Part shown: piece after piece, positions 16,902 through 25,379 of the stretch
Layout: every line of letters starts with the position of its first letter
Numbering within the stretch: position 1 is the stretch's first letter
Origin: CAYULW01 sp964445815
GTDB lineage: Bacteria > Bacteroidota > Bacteroidia > Flavobacteriales_E > Vicingaceae
Direction of reading: 5' to 3'
DNA length: 64,000 nt
Assembly: GCA_964445815.1 (NCBI GenBank)
Contig: CAYULW010000007.1
Coordinates: forward strand, 81,572 to 145,571
Program-made: the position numbers and the translations under genes
The notes under the pieces: generated by a model
Databases searched by the model: none
Told to the model about the DNA's origin: nothing
Seen by the model: the letters and a program-made list of their open reading frames with translations, nothing else

Positions 16902-18759
16902 AGCTTAATTTAAATAAATAATTACGACCGGGCATCGGACGCCAAGCTATGGCTTGATAATCCTCATCCAATAGATTTTGAATGGAGAAGGACATCTCGA
17001 TTTCAGTTTTCTTCCACTTCATAGATTCAGTCAAGGTCCAATCTAGCAATTGATAGTAAGGCAAAAAATCTAAATTATCAGTGGTGGTATATCGTGCACC
17101 AATAAATTGATAGTTTAAGGTGGAACTCAGAGAACGGTACTTAAGGTACAAATGACCTTTAAATTGGTGCTCAGGCAAATAAATTAGCTGTTTATTTTTC
17201 GATAGATCATAAGGATGACTTTGATGCAATGAACGAGATTGTGTTAGCGAATAGTGCCCACTCCATTCTACTTCAACTTTCCCCTTCCGTTTAACACTTA
17301 TTTGTGTGCGACCACCTCTTGCATAAACGGCTTTAATGTTCTCCGCCTGCCAATACCCAAAGGCTGTAGGTTTCCAAAATATAAATTGGTCCATGTGATT
17401 GTAAAATAGGCTCACATGACTCTTGATTCTCCATTTCTCATTGCTCACCAATTGCCATTCATGGTTTAAATCAATACTGCTGCTTTTTTCAGCCTCCAAA
17501 TCCGGATTGCCCCCCGGTATCCAGTACAAATCATTGAGGTTAGGATATTTTATGTTTTGACCCAAGCTCAAACTGACTTTTTGCTTAGGCAAAATCCATT
17601 GGGTTTCTGCAAAAGGCATGAAGAGTAAATCATGATTAATTATCTGTTCAATTCGACTTCCTGTTTTTAAACGCCATCTTTTCTTTAATTGATAATTGAG
17701 CGCTCCAAACAGAGCGACACGATTTTGATGTAAGGTTTTTTCAAAAGCAGGATTATCCGCCTGATCAACATTAAGATTAAGTCTTGCATCTAAACTCGCT
17801 TTTTTTGACAGTTCTTGCTCATAATTTACATACGAGCGCCAACTCTGACTCAGACTTATACTTAAGATGCTTGATACATAATTCTCATAAATAATTTCAT
17901 CATTTAGATAAGCACTTGTCCATTTAAGCTTAGCTTTTTGTAAATAATGATCCCCCTTCAATTGTATTCTAAAACTTTTATCTTGCTGAAATTCTTGTGC
18001 ATTATTCACTGTAAATATTGTTGGCAATTGCCGTTCTGAATTAAAGTACCACAGCTCTGTACCTATTCTATTCTTCTCGTTGAGCTTTAAGGATATATCT
18101 TGTTTGAAACCAGTCTGCTCTAACCTTGCATTCTGCAATTCTTTCTCAGGAAAACCCGGACTACCTACATCCTGATAATCAAAATTGTTTTTTACCTCTG
18201 TATAAAATAACCGGGTTTGCGATGTCCATTTTTTTATGGATTGTACCCAGTTCAGACTTGCTCTTTGCCATCCGAAAGAACCTACCGAGTAACTCAAACG
18301 TACTTCATCGTTTATAGGCTGCTTGGATTTTAGATCGACTATTCCCCCTAATGCGCCACCATTTTTTTCTAATGAACTTATGCCTTCATAAACGCTGACC
18401 TGACTAAACAATTCCAAAGGAAAAAGAGAAAAATCCACTACTCCATTAGTAGATGAGTTGAGTGAAATCCCATTCCACAACAATTGACTATGGCTCGAAC
18501 CGGCCCCTCGCATAGAAACTGTGGACATACTTCCAATACCATAGGACTTAACAAAAGCAGAGCTGTTTTGCTCTAATAATTCTCCAAGGTTGGCATGAAC
18601 CGGATTGTCAATCTGTAGAGAGTCCATCTGTTGAACACCCGCTCCTTCCTCACTTTTTGCTTCGACGGTCACTAATGGTATGTTTATCGTATCAGAAACT
18701 GACTGCGCAGTAACTTGCACAATAACTAAAACCATAAAAGCCGTTAAACCACCCTTCAT
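16888..18759 (-). CDS. btuB: TonB-dependent outer-membrane receptor, BtuB-like
   Basis: A 623-residue TonB-dependent receptor, close in length to E. coli BtuB. It has a signal peptide, a short N-terminal TonB-box region (I-P-L-V-T-V-E-A), a plug with V-S-M-R-G-A-G-S-S-H-S-Q and the following L-W-N-G, then V-S-V-Y-E-G-I-S-S-L, and a barrel ending in a terminal aromatic strand (Y-L-F-K-L-S-Y-A-F). It lacks the N-terminal carboxypeptidase-like domain seen in the receptor at 3154-5526. Its ATG overlaps the preceding T9SS gene by 4 bp. Placement under a cobalamin riboswitch with btuFCD supports cobalamin as substrate; the sequence alone would permit iron chelates. Confidence 0.82.
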   Translation of the reverse strand: MKGGLTAFMVLVIVQVTAQSVSDTINIPLVTVEAKSEEGAGVQQMDSLQIDNPVHANLGELLEQNSSAFVKSYGIGSMSTVSMRGAGSSHSQLLWNGISLNSSTNGVVDFSLFPLELFSQVSVYEGISSLEKNGGALGGIVDLKSKQPINDEVRLSYSVGSFGWQRASLNWVQSIKKWTSQTRLFYTEVKNNFDYQDVGSPGFPEKELQNARLEQTGFKQDISLKLNEKNRIGTELWYFNSERQLPTIFTVNNAQEFQQDKSFRIQLKGDHYLQKAKLKWTSAYLNDEIIYENYVSSILSISLSQSWRSYVNYEQELSKKASLDARLNLNVDQADNPAFEKTLHQNRVALFGALNYQLKKRWRLKTGSRIEQIINHDLLFMPFAETQWILPKQKVSLSLGQNIKYPNLNDLYWIPGGNPDLEAEKSSSIDLNHEWQLVSNEKWRIKSHVSLFYNHMDQFIFWKPTAFGYWQAENIKAVYARGGRTQISVKRKGKVEVEWSGHYSLTQSRSLHQSHPYDLSKNKQLIYLPEHQFKGHLYLKYRSLSSTLNYQFIGARYTTTDNLDFLPYYQLLDWTLTESMKWKKTEIEMSFSIQNLLDEDYQAIAWRPMPGRNYLFKLSYAFK

Positions 18760-19718
18760 TCTTTAAGAATACGCTCAACAATGCTTATTGATTGATGAAC
18801 AATATGAATAAAATAAAGCCCGTCTGCTTGTTGAGAAATGTCCAATTCTTGTTTATTAATCTTGGTACGCAATACTTCTCTACCATTTAAATCCAACAAA
18901 GTCAAGTCTCCACCTTGTAATTCTTGAGGTAAATAAATGACTCCTTTAGTCGGATTGGGATAAAATGTCAGGGTTCTAATATGATTTTCGATGACACCGG
19001 TTGGACGTAAGTGAATCACGCCGACACCATCCAAATCAAAGCCTCCAGAAGGGAAAGGCGTTGGAAAAGGATCATTCACTTTACGACCGGCTGAATCGCG
19101 ACTTGCTATTGCATTGTTTAAACCACCAACTACATCAATAACACGTACATGACTAATGTGATTAATATCCAGGCCCGGTGTATTTCTTAACTCTTCTAAA
19201 TCAAAGGGAACACCAAAAGACTGTTCATATTTACCCGCCAAATTGTTCAACTTACTCGCATCCAAAGTCCCAAACGTTCCAACCTGAGTGATCGTATCAG
19301 TCATAGAATGTGCGGGAAATCGAAAAAAATTTTGCCCATCACTGCTGACTTCAACAAAAGCCAACTCTAAAAAGTACGCATCAAATGCATTTTCAAATAC
19401 TACAAAATCAGGGCCGGGGCCATTGTAAATTTCACCTGCAAAACTTAAAATCGCCTCACCTGCATCTCCCAAGCTTAGGACCCCATTCAACCCCGCTTTA
19501 CCTGTCGCTGAAAATGTATTGCCAACAGTTGTTTTACCTAATGTGGTGTCTAATATGTTTTTCCAACCTCTGTTTACCTGACAGGCAGTTGCCCAATCTT
19601 TAATCAACGCAGAATCTTTATGAATAGCTGAGCTTCCGATCTGACCTGCAGGAGGATTATATTGTCCCTGGGCAAAAAGAATCCAAAATAATAGAATGCT
19701 TACTGTATAAAGTTTCAT
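18756..19718 (-). CDS. T9SS-exported surface protein of B12 uptake locus
   Basis: A 320-residue secreted protein with a signal peptide (ends F-A-Q-G-Q) and a type A T9SS sorting domain (Y-P-N-P-T-K-G near residue 252, ending I-V-E-R-I-L-K-E). The middle domain holds G-P-G-P-D-F-V-V-F-E-N-A-F and an L-A-F-V-E-V-S-S-D-G strand, then F-P-S-G-G-F-D-L-D-G-V-G, a compact acidic beta domain seen in Bacteroidota cell-surface proteins and probably metal or ligand binding. The start is ATG at 19718, sharing one base with the previous gene's stop (TAATG). I infer a role in surface capture of cobalamin, comparable in position to accessory B12-binding proteins of Bacteroides, but no direct evidence. Confidence 0.75.
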   Translation of the reverse strand: MKLYTVSILLFWILFAQGQYNPPAGQIGSSAIHKDSALIKDWATACQVNRGWKNILDTTLGKTTVGNTFSATGKAGLNGVLSLGDAGEAILSFAGEIYNGPGPDFVVFENAFDAYFLELAFVEVSSDGQNFFRFPAHSMTDTITQVGTFGTLDASKLNNLAGKYEQSFGVPFDLEELRNTPGLDINHISHVRVIDVVGGLNNAIASRDSAGRKVNDPFPTPFPSGGFDLDGVGVIHLRPTGVIENHIRTLTFYPNPTKGVIYLPQELQGGDLTLLDLNGREVLRTKINKQELDISQQADGLYFIHIVHQSISIVERILKE

Positions 19719-20971
19719 TATTGAATAATCAACCTTTCAGTTATACGTTCATCCCCTTTATTAATACTCAAAAAGTATGTTCCTTTTGGTAAGTCTCCGA
19801 TAAAGTATCTGTTCTCAGAGCTTTGTATCCATACTTTGAGCAGTTGGCCATTCACATTAAACAGAACTAAATCAAGCTCTCCTTTTATATCCTCTTTGAT
19901 GCTAAAATATTCTGTTGTCGGATTAGGGAAAATATCAAAGTTTACCTTAGGGCGATTATTTTCTTCTACGGCCAGTGCATTGCCATAATAAATCCGCACC
20001 ACTTCAGGCGAGTAACCCACTTCAATGTCCTTAAGTTTTACCCCTTGCCGGTTATATGATTTCCCTAACTTATAACTAAAAAAGTCCGTCTGGGTCACAT
20101 AAAAACGAGCGTTTAAAGTGTCATAACTAAAACCGGTAATGACCGTATCAATAAAATTAGTATCGGTAACCGCCAAGTTTCCCAAATCGATTGCTGAGAT
20201 TCCATTGCCTGTTTTAATGAATAAAGTATCTCTGTATCGGCTATAATTAGACTGACCCCCAGCACTAAAATTTACCCCGATACTTGTATTTGTTGCTGAC
20301 AAAGTAGTAAAGTCAACTCCCGTTATAGTATTCGAAACAGGATTAAGTGACAAGAATCCGGTTTCATCTTTATTCAAAATCAGCTGTCCGAAATCTCCGG
20401 TATAGCCCGACACTCTTATTGTATCTGTTACCGTTCGGGTTGCAATATTGAATTTTAGAATATATCCCGAAGTATCTGAAAAACCAGAGGTTTGGGCATT
20501 TTGAGGAATAAATGCAAAACCATTATTGACAAGAATGGATTTAACTGCCTTAGTCATGTTCAATACTGTATCAGTAAGCGCCAACGTATTCTTATCGTAT
20601 ATCACCAAATTATTAGTTGATTGACCATAAAAATTTCCAACTAATAACTCTTGACCTGAAATCGCAACAGATTTCGTACTTAAACCCATAAACTTTTGAC
20701 CGACAAGACGAACTTCATTTAACAGGTCATACTTTACCAATGAATCTTGAGCCAAGACATAAGCTGAATTGCCATCAAACAGTATTTCTTGAACAGATTG
20801 TGAATGGATAGTGTCAATGACCCGACTCGAATCAACAACCGGATCGTATACCATTACATTGGCATTCTCACTCTGGTTGCCAAATTGACCTCCATTTACA
20901 AAGATGGTTTTCTGACTGTAAGCCAAGGAACTTAACATGAATAAAGCACCCAAAAAATAATTTTTTTTCAT
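19718..20971 (-). CDS. T9SS-exported beta-propeller-like surface protein, first gene of B12 operon
   Basis: A 417-residue secreted protein: signal peptide M-K-K-N-Y-F-L-G-A-L ending Y-S-Q, a body of propeller-like strands (I-F-V-N-G-G-Q-F-G-N, A-Y-V-L-A-Q-D-S-L, L-L-V-G-N-F-Y-G-Q) resembling DUF5074/YncE proteins, and a T9SS type A sorting domain from about residue 345 (F-P-N-P-T-T-E) to I-T-E-R-L-I-I-Q. It is the first gene downstream of the cobalamin riboswitch and is followed directly by another T9SS protein. It may be a T9SS-anchored analogue of the BtuG propeller; that is inferred from fold and place. Start ATG at 20971 is well supported by the signal peptide. Confidence 0.77.
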   Translation of the reverse strand: MKKNYFLGALFMLSSLAYSQKTIFVNGGQFGNQSENANVMVYDPVVDSSRVIDTIHSQSVQEILFDGNSAYVLAQDSLVKYDLLNEVRLVGQKFMGLSTKSVAISGQELLVGNFYGQSTNNLVIYDKNTLALTDTVLNMTKAVKSILVNNGFAFIPQNAQTSGFSDTSGYILKFNIATRTVTDTIRVSGYTGDFGQLILNKDETGFLSLNPVSNTITGVDFTTLSATNTSIGVNFSAGGQSNYSRYRDTLFIKTGNGISAIDLGNLAVTDTNFIDTVITGFSYDTLNARFYVTQTDFFSYKLGKSYNRQGVKLKDIEVGYSPEVVRIYYGNALAVEENNRPKVNFDIFPNPTTEYFSIKEDIKGELDLVLFNVNGQLLKVWIQSSENRYFIGDLPKGTYFLSINKGDERITERLIIQ

Positions 20972-21124
20972 CTAAAATCATTTTTTGCAATCAAACAGCT
21001 TTTTTACTGCACAGGTTTAATTGCATTGTTAAACAATAAATTAATTAAACCGGGCTACCATAAAGGCTCAAAAGTCTTAAGGCTAAAACATCGAACGCTT
21101 CACTTTTATCCCGAAAGTATTTTC
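20972..21124 (-). other. Untranslated leader between riboswitch aptamer and first B12-operon gene
   Basis: About 150 bases without a gene. It contains an inverted repeat on the minus strand, GGTTTAATT (21043-21051) and AATTAAACC (21014-21022), with an inner ATTGTT/AACAAT pair, so a strong hairpin can form. No U-tract follows, so I cannot say whether it ends transcription or is part of a translational switch. The last bases before the ATG are A/T-rich with no Shine-Dalgarno. Confidence 0.5.
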
Positions 21125-21281
21125 GTTAAGGCAGGTCTTCTGACTTACTCCCCTTTTGCCGCCTTCCCATTCCGTTTTCTGAACAGTGGCCTTAGATTGG
21201 CAAAAGGTTATTGGAGCTTACAGCTGCGGGTACAGTTCCGAAATTTCATCGGATTCCCTTTTTAATCACTTATAAAGTGAA
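21125..21281 (-). promoter_or_regulatory. Cobalamin riboswitch aptamer
   Basis: Read on the minus strand, all core elements of the cobalamin aptamer occur in order: GGGAATCCGATGAAATTTCGG, then ACTGTACCCGCAGCTGTAA, the GCCACTG segment (about 21184-21190), TGGGAAGGC (about 21160-21168), and the B12 box AAGTCAGAAGACCTGCCTT (21128-21146). The class controls B12 transport genes, usually turning them off when adenosylcobalamin is present. It lies about 150 bp upstream of the T9SS/btuB/btuG-like gene series and reads in the same direction. A small hairpin TCACTT-ATA-AAGTGA marks the 5' edge. Confidence 0.95.
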
Positions 21282-21293
21282 CCAATAACAATG

Positions 21294-21301
21294 CAAATTT
21301 A
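21294..21301 (-). promoter_or_regulatory. Putative -7 box for the B12 operon
   Basis: TAAATTTG on the minus strand matches TAnnTTTG exactly and lies just upstream of the riboswitch, so transcription would start at the aptamer's 5' edge. No clear TTTG is seen at the -33 position. Confidence 0.45.
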
Positions 21302-21365
21302 TAATAAAATTTGAAAGTGCATGAAGAAGATTCAATGCTTAACTTTATTTTTTAATTTACATTGA

Positions 21366-21704
21366 ATGGGGAAGAACAAAAACAGAGGCGGCATGGTCTA
21401 TTCTACCAATCCGAATTACGACTACGAAAATCATTTTGAGGAGGAAGACACTTTAGCACCTCATCAGCAAGAATTAAGGGTTTTTCTTGATCGAAAAAAC
21501 AGAGGCGGAAAGACCGCTACATTAATAAAAGGGTTTATTGGTAATACCGAAGATTTAAATGAATTAGGAAAAGAATTAAAAGCAGCTTGTGGTGTAGGAG
21601 GTAGTGTAAAAGATGGCGAAATCATTATTCAGGGAGAGAAGCGCGACAGAGTCATGGAACTTTTGAGCAAAAAAGGATATAAGGTAAAAAGAGTGGGCGG
21701 TTAA
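21366..21704 (+). CDS. SUI1/eIF1-family translation factor (YciH type)
   Basis: A 112-residue protein with the SUI1 fold in its C-terminal two thirds: L-R-V-F-L-D-R-K-N-R-G-G-K-T near residues 38-51, L-G-K-E-L-K-A-A-C-G-V-G-G-S-V-K (about 66-81), and the terminal I-I-I-Q-G-E-K-R-D and L-L-S-K-K-G-Y-K-V-K-R-V-G-G. Bacterial homologues of eukaryotic eIF1 bind near the ribosomal P site and may proofread initiation; their role in Bacteroidota is little studied. The N-terminus has a positively charged G-K-N-K-N-R-G-G patch and an acidic linker. ATG at 21366. The TIGR02757 gene follows after 29 bp. Confidence 0.85.
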   Translation: MGKNKNRGGMVYSTNPNYDYENHFEEEDTLAPHQQELRVFLDRKNRGGKTATLIKGFIGNTEDLNELGKELKAACGVGGSVKDGEIIIQGEKRDRVMELLSKKGYKVKRVGG

Positions 21705-21733
21705 TCGGATTCGACCTTCATGATGAATTTGAA

Positions 21734-22501
21734 TTGATTAAGCCGAGTCAAAACATAAAAGAGCTGTTGGAGCATAAATGCTTACAGTATGAGCAACTCA
21801 ATTTTATTGAGCAAGATCCCATTCTTGTTCCTCACCAATTTTCCAAAAAGGAAGACATTGAAATCAGTGCTTTTTTGATCTCGATCATTGCCTGGGGACA
21901 AAGAAAAAGCATACTAAAGAGCGGAGAACGTTTAATCGAAATACTGGATCATGCCCCACATGATTTTATACTTCATCATACAGAAAGTGATTTAAAGAGA
22001 GTCATGGGTTTTGTACACCGTACTTTTAATGCCGATGACCTACAGTTTTTCTTAAACCGCTTACAAGCACTTTATCGTGAATACCGCAGTCTGGAAAACT
22101 GTTTTCTCCTAAATGGAGCTTTTGAAGCAAAACATTCCATCTCAAGATTCAAAGCTATTTTTTTTGATGCCACTCACCTCAAGCGTACAGAAAAGCATTT
22201 GGCAGACCCCTTAAAAAAATCAAGTGCGAAAAGGTTAAATATGTTTTTGAGATGGATGGTGCGTTCCAATAAAAGGGGCGTAGATTTTGGAATTTGGGAA
22301 CGAATAAAACCTTCTGATTTAATGCTTCCTCTAGATGTACATACGGGAAATGTAAGTCGACAGCTTGGACTTTTAAAACGCAAACAAAATGACTGGCAAG
22401 CCGTTGAAGAAATAACAAACGTTTTACGCCGACTCGACCCTGAAGATCCCGTGAAATACGATTTTGCACTCTTCGGAATGGGTGAAAGCGGAGAGTTATA
22501 G
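21734..22501 (+). CDS. TIGR02757 family protein (DUF2400)
   Basis: A 255-residue protein matching the TIGR02757/DUF2400 family, widespread in Bacteroidota and of unknown function. Typical stretches are Q-Y-E-Q-L-N-F-I-E-Q-D-P-I near residues 17-29, S-A-F-L-I-S-I-I-A-W-G-Q-R-K-S-I, F-L-R-W-M-V-R and D-F-G-I-W, P-L-D-V-H-T-G-N-V-S-R-Q-L-G, and the terminal K-Y-D-F-A-L-F-G-M-G. The conserved L-D-V-H-T-G and D-P-V-K-Y-D parts recall helix-hairpin-helix DNA glycosylases of the EndoIII/AlkA type. The start is TTG at 21734; no in-frame ATG precedes it and the family N-terminus begins there. Confidence 0.82.
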   Translation: MIKPSQNIKELLEHKCLQYEQLNFIEQDPILVPHQFSKKEDIEISAFLISIIAWGQRKSILKSGERLIEILDHAPHDFILHHTESDLKRVMGFVHRTFNADDLQFFLNRLQALYREYRSLENCFLLNGAFEAKHSISRFKAIFFDATHLKRTEKHLADPLKKSSAKRLNMFLRWMVRSNKRGVDFGIWERIKPSDLMLPLDVHTGNVSRQLGLLKRKQNDWQAVEEITNVLRRLDPEDPVKYDFALFGMGESGEL

Positions 22502-22502
22502 A

Positions 22503-23630
22503 CTAATCAACTTCTAGTTTGTTAATTACCGGATTGGCATACATTTTCAAAAAGACTTTTTTCTTGACCTCCTCATCACCTTCCACTTTTGCACACCTTT
22601 CTGATACATATGTCTTAAAGGCTGTAAGTTCATCAAAGCTATATTGATCTTTAAAACGTTCTGAATCGTGCAAAAGATCGTGCGCCATATAATTGGTTTT
22701 CATTAAACTGTATGAGTTATGGATGAGCTCATCTATTTTTTTTGCCAGCCCTGAAAAAAGCTCATTGGGTGTTTTTGTTAAACTCCTCCACTCTTCATCA
22801 ATCTTCAATGGCTGACCAAAACTGACCTGCACTTTGCCTTTATAACCGGTAATGCCTTCTGCCATTTGAATCATGTCTTCCATGGCCTGTTTCTCATAGC
22901 GTTCACCCTTTTCCTGAGCCATTAATTCCGGCAAGCTCATGTAGTCACATGGATTGTACTCATAAGCAATGGAAACCGGACAAATGTTGAGGCTTCTCAA
23001 ACCTTTTATGATATCCTCTCCTCCTGCCAGACTAAACATCTTAAGTATGCTTGGATTTGTGCGATCATTGCCATCTTTACTGCGGCCAGCTTTTTGCGCA
23101 ATCCAAACTGATTCATTTTTTTCTTTAATGGCATAATGAATATAACTCGACAATTGTAACGAGCCTTGCTGACGTTCTTCTTTAGGCAAGTTGCGCTTTA
23201 CAATAAAGGTCTTATTTAGTTTAACTAAATCAACAACCCATGGAATCTTCATCAAATTATCTCCAATTGCAATCTCAGTGGTTTCATGTCCGTTTTGTAG
23301 TAATTCTGCATTCATCAAAGCCGAATCTAAAGCAATATCACGATGTGTAGATACAAACACATAGCGTTGTTTCGGATCTAAATTTTCTAAGCCTTTCGCA
23401 CTTAAGCCGTCTGTTGACTGACTAAGTAATTTTTGAATGAGCGGAACTATGATTTTTGACTGAAACTCTTTAATCGTTTTAATGCGACTCATTTGTGCGG
23501 CTAGCAGACGAAAAGGCAGCTCGGGATTAGCTTGCTTCATAGCCATTTCAAACTGAGGCTCCTCAATTAAGGCCTGGATTTTTTCAGCAACTTCTTCGTC
23601 ACGATATGGTCTTATTTCGTCAAAATTCAT
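22503..23630 (-). CDS. PlsC-like 1-acylglycerol-3-phosphate O-acyltransferase family protein
   Basis: A 375-residue acyltransferase. The catalytic H-x4-D motif reads S-T-H-R-D-I-A-L-D near residues 114-122, followed by F-I-V-K-R-N-L (substrate-binding block) and W-I-A-Q-K-A-G-R-S-K-D-G in place of the usual F-P-E-G-T, then P-V-S-I-A-Y-E-Y-N-P. This layout is the larger, soluble-looking PlsB/PlsC-like branch common in Bacteroidota, distinct from the membrane PlsC at 43868-44608. It probably transfers fatty acyl groups to glycerophosphate or a related envelope lipid. ATG at 23630; convergent with the TIGR02757 gene and divergent from the Nudix gene, 35 bp apart. Confidence 0.75.
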   Translation of the reverse strand: MNFDEIRPYRDEEVAEKIQALIEEPQFEMAMKQANPELPFRLLAAQMSRIKTIKEFQSKIIVPLIQKLLSQSTDGLSAKGLENLDPKQRYVFVSTHRDIALDSALMNAELLQNGHETTEIAIGDNLMKIPWVVDLVKLNKTFIVKRNLPKEERQQGSLQLSSYIHYAIKEKNESVWIAQKAGRSKDGNDRTNPSILKMFSLAGGEDIIKGLRSLNICPVSIAYEYNPCDYMSLPELMAQEKGERYEKQAMEDMIQMAEGITGYKGKVQVSFGQPLKIDEEWRSLTKTPNELFSGLAKKIDELIHNSYSLMKTNYMAHDLLHDSERFKDQYSFDELTAFKTYVSERCAKVEGDEEVKKKVFLKMYANPVINKLEVD

Positions 23631-23665
23631 TGCTTTGCTTCAATTTTTAGCGAATATACTTAATC

Positions 23666-24193
23666 ATGGAAATACTGAAAAGGTCGACTGCTTTTAAGGG
23701 CTACTATCAACTTGATGAATTGACACTGAGAAGTACAAAAAGTGGACGAGAAGTCAATCGCGAGCAATTTCTAACTCCTGATTCAGTGGGGGTATTGGTT
23801 TTAAATTCGGAACGTCAAACTGTCATTCTGGTGAAGCAGTTTCGGGTTGGACCTGAACAGGAGTTGATTGAAATTGTAGCCGGAAAGGTTGAAGGTAAAG
23901 ATCAGAATCTTATGCGAACAGTTAAACGAGAGGTTTTGGAAGAAACCGGATATGAAGTCAATCGATTGGAGCACCTCTATCGTTTCTTTACTTCACCTGG
24001 ACCGGTAACCGAAGAAATGAACCTCTATGTGGCTTATGTTTCCAATCAGAGTGAACTGGGTGGAGGGTTGGATAGCGAAGTTGAAGAAATTGAAATATTA
24101 GAGTGGTCGTATGAGCAATTTCTAAACTATACTTTTAATGATGCCAAGACCATTATGGCTCAACAATGGATGAGAATTAATCTAAAGAAATAA
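23666..24193 (+). CDS. Nudix hydrolase, ADP-ribose pyrophosphatase-like
   Basis: A 175-residue Nudix enzyme. The Nudix box begins at Gly73 (A-G-K-V-E-G-K-D) and ends R-E-V-L-E-E-T-G-Y (88-96); the first Glu of the box consensus is an Asp here, while the metal-binding R-E-x-x-E-E is intact. A proline after the box (F-F-T-S-P-G-P-V, about 116-123) is typical of ADP-ribose pyrophosphatases, which split ADP-ribose into AMP and ribose 5-phosphate. Other nucleoside diphosphate sugars remain possible. ATG at 23666. Confidence 0.83.
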   Translation: MEILKRSTAFKGYYQLDELTLRSTKSGREVNREQFLTPDSVGVLVLNSERQTVILVKQFRVGPEQELIEIVAGKVEGKDQNLMRTVKREVLEETGYEVNRLEHLYRFFTSPGPVTEEMNLYVAYVSNQSELGGGLDSEVEEIEILEWSYEQFLNYTFNDAKTIMAQQWMRINLKK

Positions 24194-24287
24194 ATACTGG
24201 TTAACCGTTTGCTGGCAATGACTAAAACTTTTCACTAAATTTCGGTCTTTTCAAGAAAGAACATAATCTTATTTAACAATCTAAAAC

Positions 24288-25313
24288 ATGAACCATAACG
24301 CCACATTAAGCATTATAAGAAAAGAAATTGTTGAGCTCCTAGATCACGTCGAAGACCCTCATGTGGTTGAGAAAAGCTTACTCTACATTTACGAACACTT
24401 TAAACGTTTGACGGGCATTTCCGGTCACGATCAGCAAATAGAACTAATGGCAGCCGTTCCAACTGCTAGAGGAAAGGCTTTGGGCTTAAATTACGCGGCT
24501 CAATGCTTGTTAGACTACCAAAGAACTGCAAAGTTTCTAAAAGGTATCGTAGAGGCTATAAAGGATAAACAAAAAGAATTTCCCGGAGAACGAATAGAGG
24601 TTTTCTATGCCGGATGTGGCCCTTACGCTCCATTTTTTGTTTTAGTTGCTCCTTTATTTGAACCCGAAGAGGTTCATTTTACCTTACTTGAAGTCAATTC
24701 CAATTCAGTAGATTCTGCTCTTCGCCTTATTCACGGTCTGAATATACAAGATTATACAAGCGATTTTTATACAGCTGATGCCATCACTTTTGAAGTCAAA
24801 GAACCTGAGAAATTTCACTTGTTGATTAGTGAAACTTTGGATGCTCTGCTTTTCAGAGAAAACTATGTGCCGATTATGTTCAACTTATTGCCTCAGTTCA
24901 GCTCTAAGATGAGCCTCATTCCAGAGAATGTTTCAATTGAACTCAGTTTGATGAAATATACCAAAGAAGGAGAGGATCATGAATTCCAAAGAATTCATAC
25001 TTTGGTTGATGTCAGAGCATCAGTTGATTCCTATTCAGGAGAAGAAAGGTGCCCAAAACAACTTGAGCCGCAAACAGTAGATTTAAGCACCTACGATCCC
25101 GAAAGTTATGACAGTTTAGTTCTGGATACTGAGATACATATCTATAAAGATATCAAGCTTAATAGAGGGGAGTCAGCACTAACTTCTGCAATGGAAGTTA
25201 AAACCGATGAAGTGATCAAACAATCTTCTATAATATTTACCTATTTGATGGATTATGACATTGAGTTAAAATATGAGGTCATCACCAAAGAAATGAAAGA
25301 GCAAAAGAAATAA
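24288..25313 (+). CDS. Putative SAM-dependent methyltransferase with PRMT-like core
   Basis: A 341-residue protein not firmly recognised. A Rossmann-type SAM-binding core is visible: motif I V-F-Y-A-G-C-G-P-Y-A-P near residues 104-114, an acidic end to strand 2 in F-T-L-L-E-V-N (about 132-138), T-A-D-A-I-T near 160, and L-L-I-S-E-T-L-D-A-L-L-F near 180-190. The latter recalls the S-E-x-x-x-x-x-L loop of protein arginine methyltransferases, followed by a beta-rich C-terminal half with L-I-P-E-N as in PRMTs (L-x-P). An N-terminal helical domain of about 95 residues is unlike PRMTs. The gene stands between Nudix and GNAT genes with gaps of 66-94 bp. A protein-modifying role is speculative. Confidence 0.5.
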   Translation: MNHNATLSIIRKEIVELLDHVEDPHVVEKSLLYIYEHFKRLTGISGHDQQIELMAAVPTARGKALGLNYAAQCLLDYQRTAKFLKGIVEAIKDKQKEFPGERIEVFYAGCGPYAPFFVLVAPLFEPEEVHFTLLEVNSNSVDSALRLIHGLNIQDYTSDFYTADAITFEVKEPEKFHLLISETLDALLFRENYVPIMFNLLPQFSSKMSLIPENVSIELSLMKYTKEGEDHEFQRIHTLVDVRASVDSYSGEERCPKQLEPQTVDLSTYDPESYDSLVLDTEIHIYKDIKLNRGESALTSAMEVKTDEVIKQSSIIFTYLMDYDIELKYEVITKEMKEQKK

Positions 25314-25379
25314 GCCCCTAAGTATGTATCGTCATATACCAGTTAAAATTTGTTTCATTTCTCCCTAATGAAGAATTAA

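Noticed and set aside
21026..21265. Plus-strand 79-codon open frame
   Set aside because: It lies entirely over the cobalamin riboswitch and its leader on the opposite strand and encodes no recognisable protein.
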